Assembly (NCBI RefSeq): GCF_900102675.1
Contig: NZ_FMYX01000003.1
Coordinates: 124,001-188,000 of the forward strand
Source of the DNA: Pseudomonas guariconensis
Lineage (GTDB): Bacteria; Pseudomonadota; Gammaproteobacteria; Pseudomonadales; Pseudomonadaceae
Direction: 5' to 3'
DNA: 64,000 bases
Shown: positions 51,981-59,888 of the stretch, in pieces
Layout: each line of letters begins with the position of its first letter
How positions within the stretch are numbered: the first letter of the stretch is position 1
Made by a program: the position numbers and the translations under genes
The notes under the pieces: generated by a model
The model's database searches: none
Seen by the model: only the letters and a program-made list of their open reading frames with translations
What the model was told of the DNA's origin: nothing

Positions 51981-52891
51981 TGCAACCACAAGATAGTCTC
52001 CATCCTTTACGTGTCGGTGATTTTTTTCCTCCGGCTGCGATCATACGGGACGGCAATTTTGCCGCGCTTGACGAAGTAGACACCACCACCCCTGGGAGCC
52101 TTGTTTATTGCCAGAATCTGCACTATGTGAAAAAGGCAGTCGCCAATCCGCAGATTTCCGTCATCATTTGCTCAGCCGCCTTGGCGGGTGAGGTTGCTGA
52201 TTCAAAAAAGGCAGTTATAGCGGCAGATGATCCGCGGCGTGAGTTTTTTGATTTATATCTTCGGTTGAAGGCGGAAGAGAAGTTGTTGCCACTGATGGAT
52301 TTCGGCATTGGTGAGGGATGTCAGATTCATCCCAGTGCGGTGATTTCACCAAAGGCGTTCTTGGGTAAGCGGGTTACGGTAGGTGCCCATGCCGTCATTG
52401 AGGACTATTGCAGTATTGGTGATGATGTCGTAATCGGCCAACATGTAGTGGTGGGTGCAGAAGGATTGTTAACGATGCGTCGGCAGGACGGCAGTTTAGT
52501 ATTTGTCAGTCATGCCGGCGGTGTCGAGATCGGCCAGGGTTGTCATATTCTGGCGGGGGCCGTCATTGCCAAATCGTTTTTCCGTCGTTTTACCCATATT
52601 GGCCAGCACAGTCAAATTGGCATTATGACTAATATTGGTCATGGCGCCTTCATCGGTGAGCAATGCGTGATATCGGGAAATTCGGTCATTGCCGGGCGTG
52701 CGCGAATTGCTGACAGGGTATGGGTCGGCACCTCTGCATCGGTCGCCCAAGGATTGTCTGTAGGTGAGGGGGCTCAGATCAAAATGGGCTCGGTAGTGGT
52801 GGGGGATATAGCGCCTCATGCTGTTGTATCTGGAAACTTTGCTGTTAATCATCGCGTTAGCATGATGCGGTATCTCAAAGGCACTATTTAA
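51980..52891 (+). CDS. LpxD-like hexapeptide-repeat N-acyltransferase
   Basis: 303 aa. An N-terminal domain (1-100) resembling the uridine-binding part of LpxD (GSLVYCQNLHYVKKAV) precedes a left-handed beta-helix of hexapeptide repeats (about 105-290: IHPSAVISPKAFLG, GVEIGQGCHILAGAVIA, IGHGAFIGEQCVISGNSVIAG). LpxD uses acyl-ACP; with an ACP gene three genes away, transfer of an acyl chain to a sugar amine is the likely role, here probably a 4-amino-sugar rather than lipid A. The expected lpxD lies elsewhere, beside lpxA. Coupled on both sides by one-base overlaps. Confidence 0.78.
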   Translation: MQPQDSLHPLRVGDFFPPAAIIRDGNFAALDEVDTTTPGSLVYCQNLHYVKKAVANPQISVIICSAALAGEVADSKKAVIAADDPRREFFDLYLRLKAEEKLLPLMDFGIGEGCQIHPSAVISPKAFLGKRVTVGAHAVIEDYCSIGDDVVIGQHVVVGAEGLLTMRRQDGSLVFVSHAGGVEIGQGCHILAGAVIAKSFFRRFTHIGQHSQIGIMTNIGHGAFIGEQCVISGNSVIAGRARIADRVWVGTSASVAQGLSVGEGAQIKMGSVVVGDIAPHAVVSGNFAVNHRVSMMRYLKGTI

Positions 52892-53514
52892 TGAAGATGT
52901 ATAAGCTTGAGCTCGGTTTCAAAGGGGCGCGGAAGTATATCCAGGGGCCTGATATTTTTAATCAAGTCATGCGCTGTGTTCCAGAGTTTCTTGTGGGCAG
53001 CGTGAGTGACATAGAATTTGTCATTCACCGAATGACGGGCAGTAATTTGGAAGCTCAGCTTCACGTGTCAGAGAAAGTCTTGTTAGCTGAGCCTGATGAT
53101 GTTGCGATTATCAGGGTGGTTATTTCTGGGCAGCAATTGCAGGCGCGGGTTAAACCTACTGGTGGACAGCCAAGTATACGGGTTCCCTACGTTGAATCGG
53201 CAGTTACTGATCATTGTGCCGTCGATGTAGGCGATCGCACTATTCGATTGGTGCGTGATGGATCAGGCTTTAGTCCTGTTGAGATACTGATCTCGATGAA
53301 CAAGGCCCTGCACCTTGCGGTACTCAACAAACCAGACGATACCAGTTGGGTCTTCTGTCGCTGGGATGGCCATGTGTGGCCGCTGCCTGCTGACTTGAGC
53401 GGCGTGACAGTGAGTTTGAAACAAACCCTGGGTACGCGCCTTACGCGCTCTGACGTGGAGTTGGATGGGCAGGTGCTGGGGCAGATCTACTTCAGTGCCA
53501 AAGGTACATCATGA
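52891..53514 (+). CDS. Unknown 207-aa protein in the acyl-sugar operon
   Basis: I do not recognise a family. No signal peptide or membrane helix; mixed alpha/beta with a start LELGFKGARKYIQGPDIFNQV and a middle FVIHRMTGSNLEAQLHV. The ends overlap both neighbours by one and four bases, so it is tightly built into the operon between the LpxD-like acyltransferase and the ketoacyl synthase. A role in making or handling the acyl group, for example as a dehydratase- or thioesterase-like partner, is a guess from position only. Confidence 0.8.
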   Translation: MKMYKLELGFKGARKYIQGPDIFNQVMRCVPEFLVGSVSDIEFVIHRMTGSNLEAQLHVSEKVLLAEPDDVAIIRVVISGQQLQARVKPTGGQPSIRVPYVESAVTDHCAVDVGDRTIRLVRDGSGFSPVEILISMNKALHLAVLNKPDDTSWVFCRWDGHVWPLPADLSGVTVSLKQTLGTRLTRSDVELDGQVLGQIYFSAKGTS

Positions 53515-54440
53515 TCGGCATCAAAAGGATCGCTGCATATATACCACCCGGTCGTGTGGACAACTGTGCCCGTGCTGTACTCCAGAACAGGTCAATGAGC
53601 GTATTGGTTTTGAGTAGTTAGCACGCTTGGAGGAGGGTGAGGGTGCGTTGGACATGGCGGAACGTGCCTTTTTGCAGCTGCTGGCAGATTCGGCTATTGA
53701 ACCTTCCAGCATCGAAGCGCTGGTTGTCATCACTCAGAATCCTGATCGCAACCTTCCGCACCTGTCGGCGGAGCTGCACGGAAGGGTCGGCCTGTCGGTG
53801 GGGTGTGTCTGCTTCGATGTGGGATTGGGGTGTTCCGGGTACGTAAATGGCCTGTCCTTATTGGCGGCATTCATGCAAGCTAACGGCATGAAGCGCGGTG
53901 TGCTGGTCACGGCCGACCCCTACTCGCGTATCGTGAATAGGGAGGACAAGGCTACCGCATGATTTTTGGCGATGCGGCCACCGCCACACTGTTGGATGAT
54001 GATCCGCAGTATCGGTTGGGAAGGTTTACCATTGGTACACAAGGTGCTGATGCCGACAAAATTGCCTGCAATGACGACGTGCTTTTCATGAATGGGTGTG
54101 CGGTGTTCAATTTCGCCGCCGTGCGGGTGCCTGCCAGTATCAGAGAGTCCGTGACTGTCAACCGGCTCGGGCTGGAGGATATCGACAGGTTCTCTTGCAT
54201 CAGGGCAGTCGCTACATCTTTGAGACGATCGCTGATCGCTTGCACCTGGAGCGGGAAAAGGTACCATTCTTGGCCGAAGCGTATGGCAATACCGTATCAT
54301 CGTCCATTCCGTTGATGTTGCGTGAGCTGATGCAAATGCCAGGGCATACGCGTATGCTGCTGTGCGGATTTGGGTTGGGCCTTTCATGGGCTTGTACGGT
54401 TATTGAACGTAAGGAAATGAAAAATGCAAGTGACGCGTGA
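53511..54440 (+). pseudogene. 3-oxoacyl-ACP synthase III (KAS III) gene, broken by frameshifts and a nonsense codon
   Basis: Reading across frames gives a near full KAS III: MIGIKRIAAYIPPGRVDN, IGFE-stop-LARLEEGEGALDMAERAF, VCFDVGLGCSGYVNGLSLL with the active-site Cys, MIFGDAATATLL, a His segment LLHQGSRYIFETIADRL and the Asn loop YGNTVSSSIPLML. The frame changes by -1 three times (near 53583, 53958 and 54200, each consistent with loss of one base), and a TAG stands at 53620-53622 where CAG would give Gln. All three catalytic residues survive, so decay looks recent. Start ATG overlaps the upstream stop. Confidence 0.88.
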
Positions 54441-54660
54441 CGATATCATTGGAATCATCCGAGAGGCCAAGGTGGTCGAGTCTCCGGAGGCGCTGCGCTC
54501 GGATGTGAGCTTGACGGATCAGGGCATTGATTCCCTTGGTATGTTTAGTGTGGTTCTGGCTTTGCAGGAAAAGTATGCGATTGAAATTCCTGAGTCGGAT
54601 ATTGATGGTTTGAACTCGATTAACGATTTCATCGGTTATTTGAGCAAGTGCTTGACGTAG
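54424..54660 (+). CDS. Acyl carrier protein
   Basis: 78 aa, acidic, helical. GIDSLGMFSVVLAL carries the phosphopantetheine-attachment Ser37 in a DSL motif. It overlaps the end of the broken ketoacyl synthase by 17 bases. The fatty-acid acpP of pseudomonads lies with fabD-fabF, so this is a second, dedicated ACP, presumably feeding the LpxD-like acyltransferase. It appears intact. Confidence 0.92.
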   Translation: MQVTRDDIIGIIREAKVVESPEALRSDVSLTDQGIDSLGMFSVVLALQEKYAIEIPESDIDGLNSINDFIGYLSKCLT

Positions 54661-54665
54661 TTTTT

Positions 54666-55094
54666 ATGGGGCGTGTAAAAGGCTTTTTTGTCGAGTTGCT
54701 GGAAAAGGCTTTTCGGTTTCAAATAATCAGATATGCCCTGGTTGGTGTGGTTAATAATTTCCGTGGATATTTGATCTATTTGCTGTTGACGTGGCTATGG
54801 CTTGACCCGAAAGTTGCGGTGATTTTCATGTATCCGATAGGGGCGGCCATGGCCTACTTCGGCCATGCTAGATATTCGTTTGCCTACAGCGGGAGCTCTT
54901 CTCGCGGTGTGATTCGCTATGTCATAGCCCATGCAATTGGTTATGCGGCTAATATTGGCATGATCTATCTGTTTGCGGATCTTCTCGGCTTCCCTCATCA
55001 GATTGTTCAGGCTGTGGCCATTTTTGTCGTCGCTGGTATTCTTTTTCTTTTGTTTCGTTACTTCGTATTCTCCAATCGAATCCAATCATTCTGA
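54666..55094 (+). CDS. GtrA-family membrane protein
   Basis: 142 aa with four transmembrane helices. FQIIRYALVGVVNNFRGYLIYLLL and FGHARYSFAYS followed by FRYFVFSNR are GtrA-family signatures. GtrA proteins flip undecaprenyl-phosphate-linked sugars to the periplasm for O-antigen side-branch addition. ATG at 54666 is used; a TTG at 54648 overlapping the ACP stop is possible. No strong ribosome site, so translation may depend on coupling to the ACP gene. Confidence 0.86.
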   Translation: MGRVKGFFVELLEKAFRFQIIRYALVGVVNNFRGYLIYLLLTWLWLDPKVAVIFMYPIGAAMAYFGHARYSFAYSGSSSRGVIRYVIAHAIGYAANIGMIYLFADLLGFPHQIVQAVAIFVVAGILFLLFRYFVFSNRIQSF

Positions 55095-55102
55095 GCTCCG
55101 CT

Positions 55103-55972
55103 ATGATCTTGTGCCCGTCTTGTGATGCAAAGAACATTCATATCGAAAACGGCTGCCCCCGGTGCGGTTTTTCTCCCGCTCGTGTCGATGGCTTTTTGGC
55201 TTGGGCGCCTGAGTTCGCGAAGCAAAATGATGGTTTTCCCGAGGAGAGCTTTGAAGGCTTGGCTCGTGTGGAAGCTAGCAACTTTTGGTTTCGGTCTCGC
55301 AATGCTCTCGTGCTTTGGGCTCTGCGCAAATACTTCCCTGGCTTCCACTCGCTTCTGGAAGTGGGATGCGGGACCGGGTTTGTGCTTTCGGGCGTTGCGC
55401 AGGCGTTTCCTGAGGCGCGGATCGCCGGAAGTGAAATTTATACCGCTGGCCTGACATTCGCTGCAAAGCGCCTGCCCTACGTCGAGTTGCTGCAGATGGA
55501 TGCGCGCCGGCTGCCTTATGAAAAAGAGTTTGACGTCGTTGCCGCTTTTGATGTTATCGAGCACATCGCCGAAGATGAATTGGTCCTGCAGAATTTCTAT
55601 CGTGCGGTTAAGCCCGGAGGGCTCTGTCTGATCACGGTTCCGCAGCATGATTGGCTTTGGAGTCCTGTGGATGAGGTGGCTTGCCATCAGCGGCGTTACG
55701 ATGCCGCAGATTTGCACGCCAAGTTGGAAGCTGCGGGTTTTAACATCTTGCGTAGCACGTCCTTCGTGACCTTGCTCTTGCCTTTGATGTTGGCTTCTCG
55801 CTGGGCTGCGCGACGCTCGAATCGAGCTGGTGGTAGCGAGGTGGCGGTGCTCAACCCTGTGCTTAATCGAGGGCTGGAAGCCATCATGTGTGTCGAACGA
55901 CAATTCATTAGATGGGGGTTCAATCTCCCAATCGGTGGCTCAAGGCTGGTCGTGGCTCGAAAAGAGCCTTAA
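55103..55972 (+). CDS. SAM-dependent methyltransferase with N-terminal zinc-ribbon
   Basis: 289 aa. An N-terminal CPSCDAKNIHIENGCPRC (four Cys in two CxxC pairs, residues 4-21) suggests a zinc ribbon. The class I methyltransferase core has LLEVGCGTGFVLSG near 84 and FDVVAAFDVIEHI near 142. Proteins of this type are often found beside polyprenyl-phosphate glycosyltransferases and GtrA. It may methylate the sugar or its acyl group; the target is unknown. Starts eight bases after gtrA. Confidence 0.83.
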   Translation: MILCPSCDAKNIHIENGCPRCGFSPARVDGFLAWAPEFAKQNDGFPEESFEGLARVEASNFWFRSRNALVLWALRKYFPGFHSLLEVGCGTGFVLSGVAQAFPEARIAGSEIYTAGLTFAAKRLPYVELLQMDARRLPYEKEFDVVAAFDVIEHIAEDELVLQNFYRAVKPGGLCLITVPQHDWLWSPVDEVACHQRRYDAADLHAKLEAAGFNILRSTSFVTLLLPLMLASRWAARRSNRAGGSEVAVLNPVLNRGLEAIMCVERQFIRWGFNLPIGGSRLVVARKEP

Positions 55973-56069
55973 GAAAAATTAAGAGTACGATGGGTTTGGC
56001 TGGCGACGCCTGCTTTCGCATTCTCAAATTGCGCGAGCACCGGGCAAGGTGGCATAAGGAGTAAAGTAA

Positions 56070-57203
56070 ATGTATAAGGTTCCATTTAACCGACCGTTCA
56101 TGACGGGTAAAGAATTGTACTATATTGCTGAAGCTAAATTCGGCAATATGCTTGCAGGTGATGGGCCCTTCACCAAGCGTTGTCATGACTGGCTAAAAAA
56201 AAATAGCCATTGTGAAAAAGCGTTGCTGACACACTCCTGCACGGCGGCATTGGAAATGGCTGCCTTGTTGCTCGATATTGAGCCAGGAGACGAAATTATC
56301 ATGCCATCGTACACCTTTGTTTCAACGGCCAATGCTTTCGTGCTTCGTGGTGGTGTGCCGATATTTATTGATATTAGAGAGGACACGCTCAACCTGGATG
56401 AGCGTCTTATCGAGTCTGCCATCACGCCGCGAACTCGTGCCATTGTTCCGGTACATTATGCAGGCGTGGCTTGCGAGATGGACACCATTATGGCCATTGC
56501 TAAGCGGTATGGCCTAAGGGTTGTGGAAGATGCCGCCCAAGGGGTCATGGCAACTTATAAAGGGCGTGCTCTCGGGAGTATCGGAGATCTTGGTGCTTAC
56601 AGTTTTCACGAGACAAAAAATGTAATATCAGGGGAGGGGGGAGCGCTGTTGGTGAATGACCCTTCGCTGGCAATGCGTGCAGAAATCATTCGGGAAAAGG
56701 GAACTGATCGTAGTTGCTTCTTCCGTGGCGAGGTAGATAAGTATACGTGGCAGGAGGTTGGTTCGTCGTTCTTGCCTGGAGAGCTGATTGCGGCTTTTCT
56801 TTGGGCGCAGTTGGAAGAGGCGGAGCGTATTACCGAGAGCCGCCTGGAGATTTGGCAGCGCTACAATACGTTGCTCGAGCCGCTCGAAGCCCAAGGCTTG
56901 TTGCGCCGTCCGATTGTGCCGGAAGAGTGTAAGCATAATGCTCATATGTACTATGTCTTGCTGGCCCCAGAAATTGATCGGCAAAAAGTGCTTAATGAAC
57001 TGAAGAAGAATAACATATTCTCGGTTTTCCATTATGTTCCTCTTCATTCATCGCCGGCAGGTCAGCGTTATGGTCGAACGCACGGTGATCTGAAAGTGAC
57101 CGTTCGGCAATCAGAACGTCTGGTTCGTTTGCCGTTGTGGTTGGGGCTCTCTGCTGCGGAGCAAGATCAGATCATAGAAATCCTGTCGAAGGCACTTGGT
57201 TAA
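56070..57203 (+). CDS. WecE-like 4-keto-6-deoxy-sugar aminotransferase (DegT family)
   Basis: 377 aa PLP enzyme. VPFNRPFMTGKELYYI at the N-terminus, THSCTAALEMAALLL near 55, VEDAAQGVMATYKG near 152 and the PLP lysine in SFHETKNVISGEGG near 178 match WecE/FdtB/VioA-type enzymes acting on dTDP-4-keto-6-deoxyhexoses. It should supply the 4-amino group that the LpxD-like protein acylates. AAGGAG precedes the ATG. A run of nine A (56195-56203) falls at codons 42-45. No dTDP-sugar synthase or dehydratase gene is nearby, so the substrate must come from rml-type genes elsewhere. Confidence 0.88.
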   Translation: MYKVPFNRPFMTGKELYYIAEAKFGNMLAGDGPFTKRCHDWLKKNSHCEKALLTHSCTAALEMAALLLDIEPGDEIIMPSYTFVSTANAFVLRGGVPIFIDIREDTLNLDERLIESAITPRTRAIVPVHYAGVACEMDTIMAIAKRYGLRVVEDAAQGVMATYKGRALGSIGDLGAYSFHETKNVISGEGGALLVNDPSLAMRAEIIREKGTDRSCFFRGEVDKYTWQEVGSSFLPGELIAAFLWAQLEEAERITESRLEIWQRYNTLLEPLEAQGLLRRPIVPEECKHNAHMYYVLLAPEIDRQKVLNELKKNNIFSVFHYVPLHSSPAGQRYGRTHGDLKVTVRQSERLVRLPLWLGLSAAEQDQIIEILSKALG

Positions 57204-57394
57204 TACTTTCTCGATGATTACTCTGTACTCTCTACCTTTTGGTGAGTAGGTGTGTAGGAATTGAGGGAGGGTGCGTATTAAGTGTTTTCGTCTGACGGTT
57301 GGCACTGGAAGGAGCATCGGAGCATTAGGAAATCAGTCAGGCGACTGATACCATCAGCAGCTTTCCATGCCGTCGGCCGCGTTTGAGATACAGA

Positions 57395-59023
57395 ATGACA
57401 AGAAAGCTTTCGCTATTGATGCTGCTGCTGTTCAGTCTGGTGTTGTTGAGTGGCGTCTTTCTTCCTCTCTATTCCGATGAGGTAATGACCAAACTCAAGA
57501 TGGCCAGATTCTTCCTCGAAGAAGGCCAAAGGGTTTCCTATTTTCCTCAGTGTACAGCCACACTTGGGCATGCCATAGCCTGGGTCTTCTATCCAGCAGC
57601 AGGATTGCTTTCAGCTGTCTATGGCTACTTAGAGCCCTTGGGTATGCGTCTCAGTGGTGTAGTGCTTGCCTTGGCGTGGTTCGTTCTGTTGGCACTCTGG
57701 TGTCGACGACAGGAGCCCCAGCATTGGGTAGGCCGCTTCAGCTTGTTGGTCGCATTCGGTGCGCTTGGCGTTGTGCCCTATCTTTGGGTGATGTCTCGTC
57801 CGGAACACTTCATGATGTTGCCCATGTTAGGCCTCACTATAATTGCGTTATATGGGCCAAGCGCAGGGCAATATGTAAAGCACGTTGTGGCGGTTATGTT
57901 GCTGACCGTATTGGCATCGATTTTCTTCTTTACGCATCCTAAAAGTGTCTTCTTTACACCATTTGTTCTGGTTGCGGTGTGGACAGCGACGAGAAACTGC
58001 TCATGGTTCGTACGAGCGGGGATGCTCGTCTATGTAGTCTTGCTGGCACTACAGGCATTGCGCGATGCCAGCACGCTCGGTGCTTGCCAAGATGCGCCGG
58101 GCGTTCAGGCGCTGCTTGCACTGAATATTCTCAGGCCAGGCCTGCTGTTTGAAAGCCCTCTGGAATTCATGCTGAAGGCCGGCAGCAATGTGCTGCACTT
58201 CTTCCCTCGCGTAGTACAGCATCTGACTTTCCGTCCGGAGTTTCAGTCTGGCTGGCTGCCGCCGATTGCCCATGTGCCAGGTATTGTGGAGGTACTGAAC
58301 CTCGCTGTAGCGTTCGCCGTCTGTGCGTTCATCGCGATTACTAATGTGCTGGCCGGGGTCGGGATGCTGTCAGCGTTGCGGCGTCGGTGTGTTTCGGTAC
58401 CACTTTTGCTTGCTGCGCTGCTTGCGGCTGGTGACCTGCTCAACGTGGTGCTGTACAACTTGCAGAACTTCTATGCAGCGATCCAGTACATGCCGATTTC
58501 GATGGTGATTCTTGCGCTGCTGCTCCAAAGTTCCGAGAATGACTGGATTGCTGCCTTGCTTCGCAAGTACGAAAGCAGGGCTGCCTCTGGGGTTTCGGTG
58601 TTGTCGGTAGCGTCCCTCGTCGCCTTGATGCTCCTCGTTACCCCGAATGTCTTAAGAAATGCAGAGTCCGCCTCTGCTTCTATACCCGGGCAACCGTTGT
58701 CGATCCCGGTGTTCGGTGCGAAGGCTCACCTGGACTCGATTCGCGAACTGGGCAGGCAATGCCATATTCCGGAGCAATCGGCCTCATTTGTCGTGGTCGA
58801 CCATATGACCTACTTCGCTTATAAGAAGGATCTCAACCCTGTTCATGTTCACTATGTCTCCGAGGATGTTTACGGGGCGGACCTGAAAGGTAGGCTGTTG
58901 CCGTTCTTGAAGGGGTTTTATAGCCCAGGCCTCATAACTCGTTGCGAGTGGGTTCCCGCAAGCATGCGCTCTCGTCAGGTGAGGAATTCATTCGATTATT
59001 GCTGTGTCGACTTCTCGGACTGA
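57395..59023 (+). CDS. GT-C-type membrane glycosyltransferase, probable periplasmic side-branch transferase
   Basis: 542 aa with about eleven membrane helices and a C-terminal soluble part (about 440-542) facing the periplasm. The first external loop has PLYSDEVMTKLKMARFF, an acidic pair at the place where GT-C enzymes keep a catalytic Asp. It is the expected GtrC-like third component that takes the sugar from undecaprenyl phosphate and puts it on O-antigen. ATG at 57395 preferred over a TTG at 57383. It is 191 bases after the aminotransferase gene, with a 7-bp hairpin at 57332-57349, so it might have its own transcript. Confidence 0.78.
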   Translation: MTRKLSLLMLLLFSLVLLSGVFLPLYSDEVMTKLKMARFFLEEGQRVSYFPQCTATLGHAIAWVFYPAAGLLSAVYGYLEPLGMRLSGVVLALAWFVLLALWCRRQEPQHWVGRFSLLVAFGALGVVPYLWVMSRPEHFMMLPMLGLTIIALYGPSAGQYVKHVVAVMLLTVLASIFFFTHPKSVFFTPFVLVAVWTATRNCSWFVRAGMLVYVVLLALQALRDASTLGACQDAPGVQALLALNILRPGLLFESPLEFMLKAGSNVLHFFPRVVQHLTFRPEFQSGWLPPIAHVPGIVEVLNLAVAFAVCAFIAITNVLAGVGMLSALRRRCVSVPLLLAALLAAGDLLNVVLYNLQNFYAAIQYMPISMVILALLLQSSENDWIAALLRKYESRAASGVSVLSVASLVALMLLVTPNVLRNAESASASIPGQPLSIPVFGAKAHLDSIRELGRQCHIPEQSASFVVVDHMTYFAYKKDLNPVHVHYVSEDVYGADLKGRLLPFLKGFYSPGLITRCEWVPASMRSRQVRNSFDYCCVDFSD

Positions 59024-59325
59024 GCATAAGGGCTTGGTGCGCGACGCCGCTCTGTGGTGAAGCGCTGACCCATGAGGATTCTATTGGTGTGCTTTGGGAC
59101 TGCGAAAGGAGTTTGGGTAACTATGGCTCACTACGAGCTAAAAACGTAGTGCCTTTACCCGCTTCCTGTGCGACGTTTCGTCAGAAAGTGGGACATAAAA
59201 TGTGACGTTTAAATCTGGTTACCATTCCCTCTTGTCCAGAGCTATCGCATCGCCTTCTGAGGGGCTAAGTTTTGTTGGGCAGCCAGGAAGCTGCTTCGTA
59301 CACAAACTCACAGGAGTGCTCTCAA
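59024..59325. other. Gap after the glycan module, with a hairpin at 59129-59151
   Basis: 302 bp. CACTACG and CGTAGTG form a 7-bp perfect stem (59129-59151) followed by CCTTTACCC, a possible weak terminator of the module. No gene was recognised. The right part is the leader of comEA, with AGGAG (59312-59316) ten bases before its ATG. Confidence 0.45.
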
Positions 59326-59673
59326 ATGCGTAATATCGTCCTTTCTTATCTGTTCCTCCCGCTGTTCGCTGGACTGTCCTTTTCCTTGAGTGCTGCGCCA
59401 GGCCCGTCACCTGTTCCGCCTGTCGAACTTGCCGTTACCAAGATGGCGTCGATAGCTTCGAAGTCTCAGCCCGCCCAAATAGATGTGAACACCGCAGACG
59501 CTACAACCCTACAACAGGAGCTTAGCGGAATTGGCAGGGCCAAGGCCGAGGCGATCGTCGCCTACCGAGAAGCCAACGGCCCGTTCGCTTCGGTGGACGA
59601 GTTGCTAGAAATCAAGGGCATCGGCAATGCGTTGCTGGAGCGTAATCGTGACAGGCTGATGGTATCGGAGTAA
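59326..59673 (+). CDS. comEA: ComEA-family helix-hairpin-helix protein
   Basis: 115 aa. Signal peptide to about residue 26 (FLPLFAGLSFSLSAAP), a Pro/Ala-rich linker, then two helix-hairpin-helix motifs: QIDVNTADATTLQQELSGIGRAKAEAIVAYR and FASVDELLEIKGIGNALLE. Small ComEA-like proteins bind DNA in the periplasm and take part in DNA uptake in competent species; in pseudomonads it is the usual gene right of wbpM. ATG at 59326 with an AGGAG site. Confidence 0.92.
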   Translation: MRNIVLSYLFLPLFAGLSFSLSAAPGPSPVPPVELAVTKMASIASKSQPAQIDVNTADATTLQQELSGIGRAKAEAIVAYREANGPFASVDELLEIKGIGNALLERNRDRLMVSE

Positions 59674-59682
59674 CGGGAAGAT

Positions 59683-59710
59683 GGTGGTCGGTCCGAGTGG
59701 ATCGACCATC
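59683..59710. terminator. Hairpin between comEA and the convergent DUF2897 gene
   Basis: GGTGGTCGGTCC pairs with GGATCGACCATC (12 positions with two G-T pairs) around GAGT. It lies between two convergent stop codons. No U-tract, so a shared terminator is inferred. Confidence 0.5.
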
Positions 59711-59720
59711 AGATAAAAGC

Positions 59721-59888
59721 TCAGCGGTCATTCGCGTCCTTAGCATCCGCTTCGGCATTGCGTTCATGGATTTTTTTCAACTGTTCTTCGGTCAGCGGCA
59801 ATTTCTTCGCGGTATCGCGCAGCAGCAGCAACCCACCTATGATCGAGCCTAGGGCTATGACGAGTATCAACCAGGCGTACCAGGGCAT
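59721..59888 (-). CDS. DUF2897-like small membrane protein
   Basis: 55 aa. The reverse strand from 59888 reads MPWYAWLILVIALGSIIGGL, one transmembrane helix followed by LLLRDTAKKLPLTEEQLKKIHERNAEADAK, a charged cytoplasmic tail. This is the usual form of DUF2897 proteins of pseudomonads, whose function is unknown. AAGGAG stands before the ATG. Too short for ordinary length cut-offs. Convergent with comEA. Confidence 0.82.
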   Translation of the reverse strand: MPWYAWLILVIALGSIIGGLLLLRDTAKKLPLTEEQLKKIHERNAEADAKDANDR

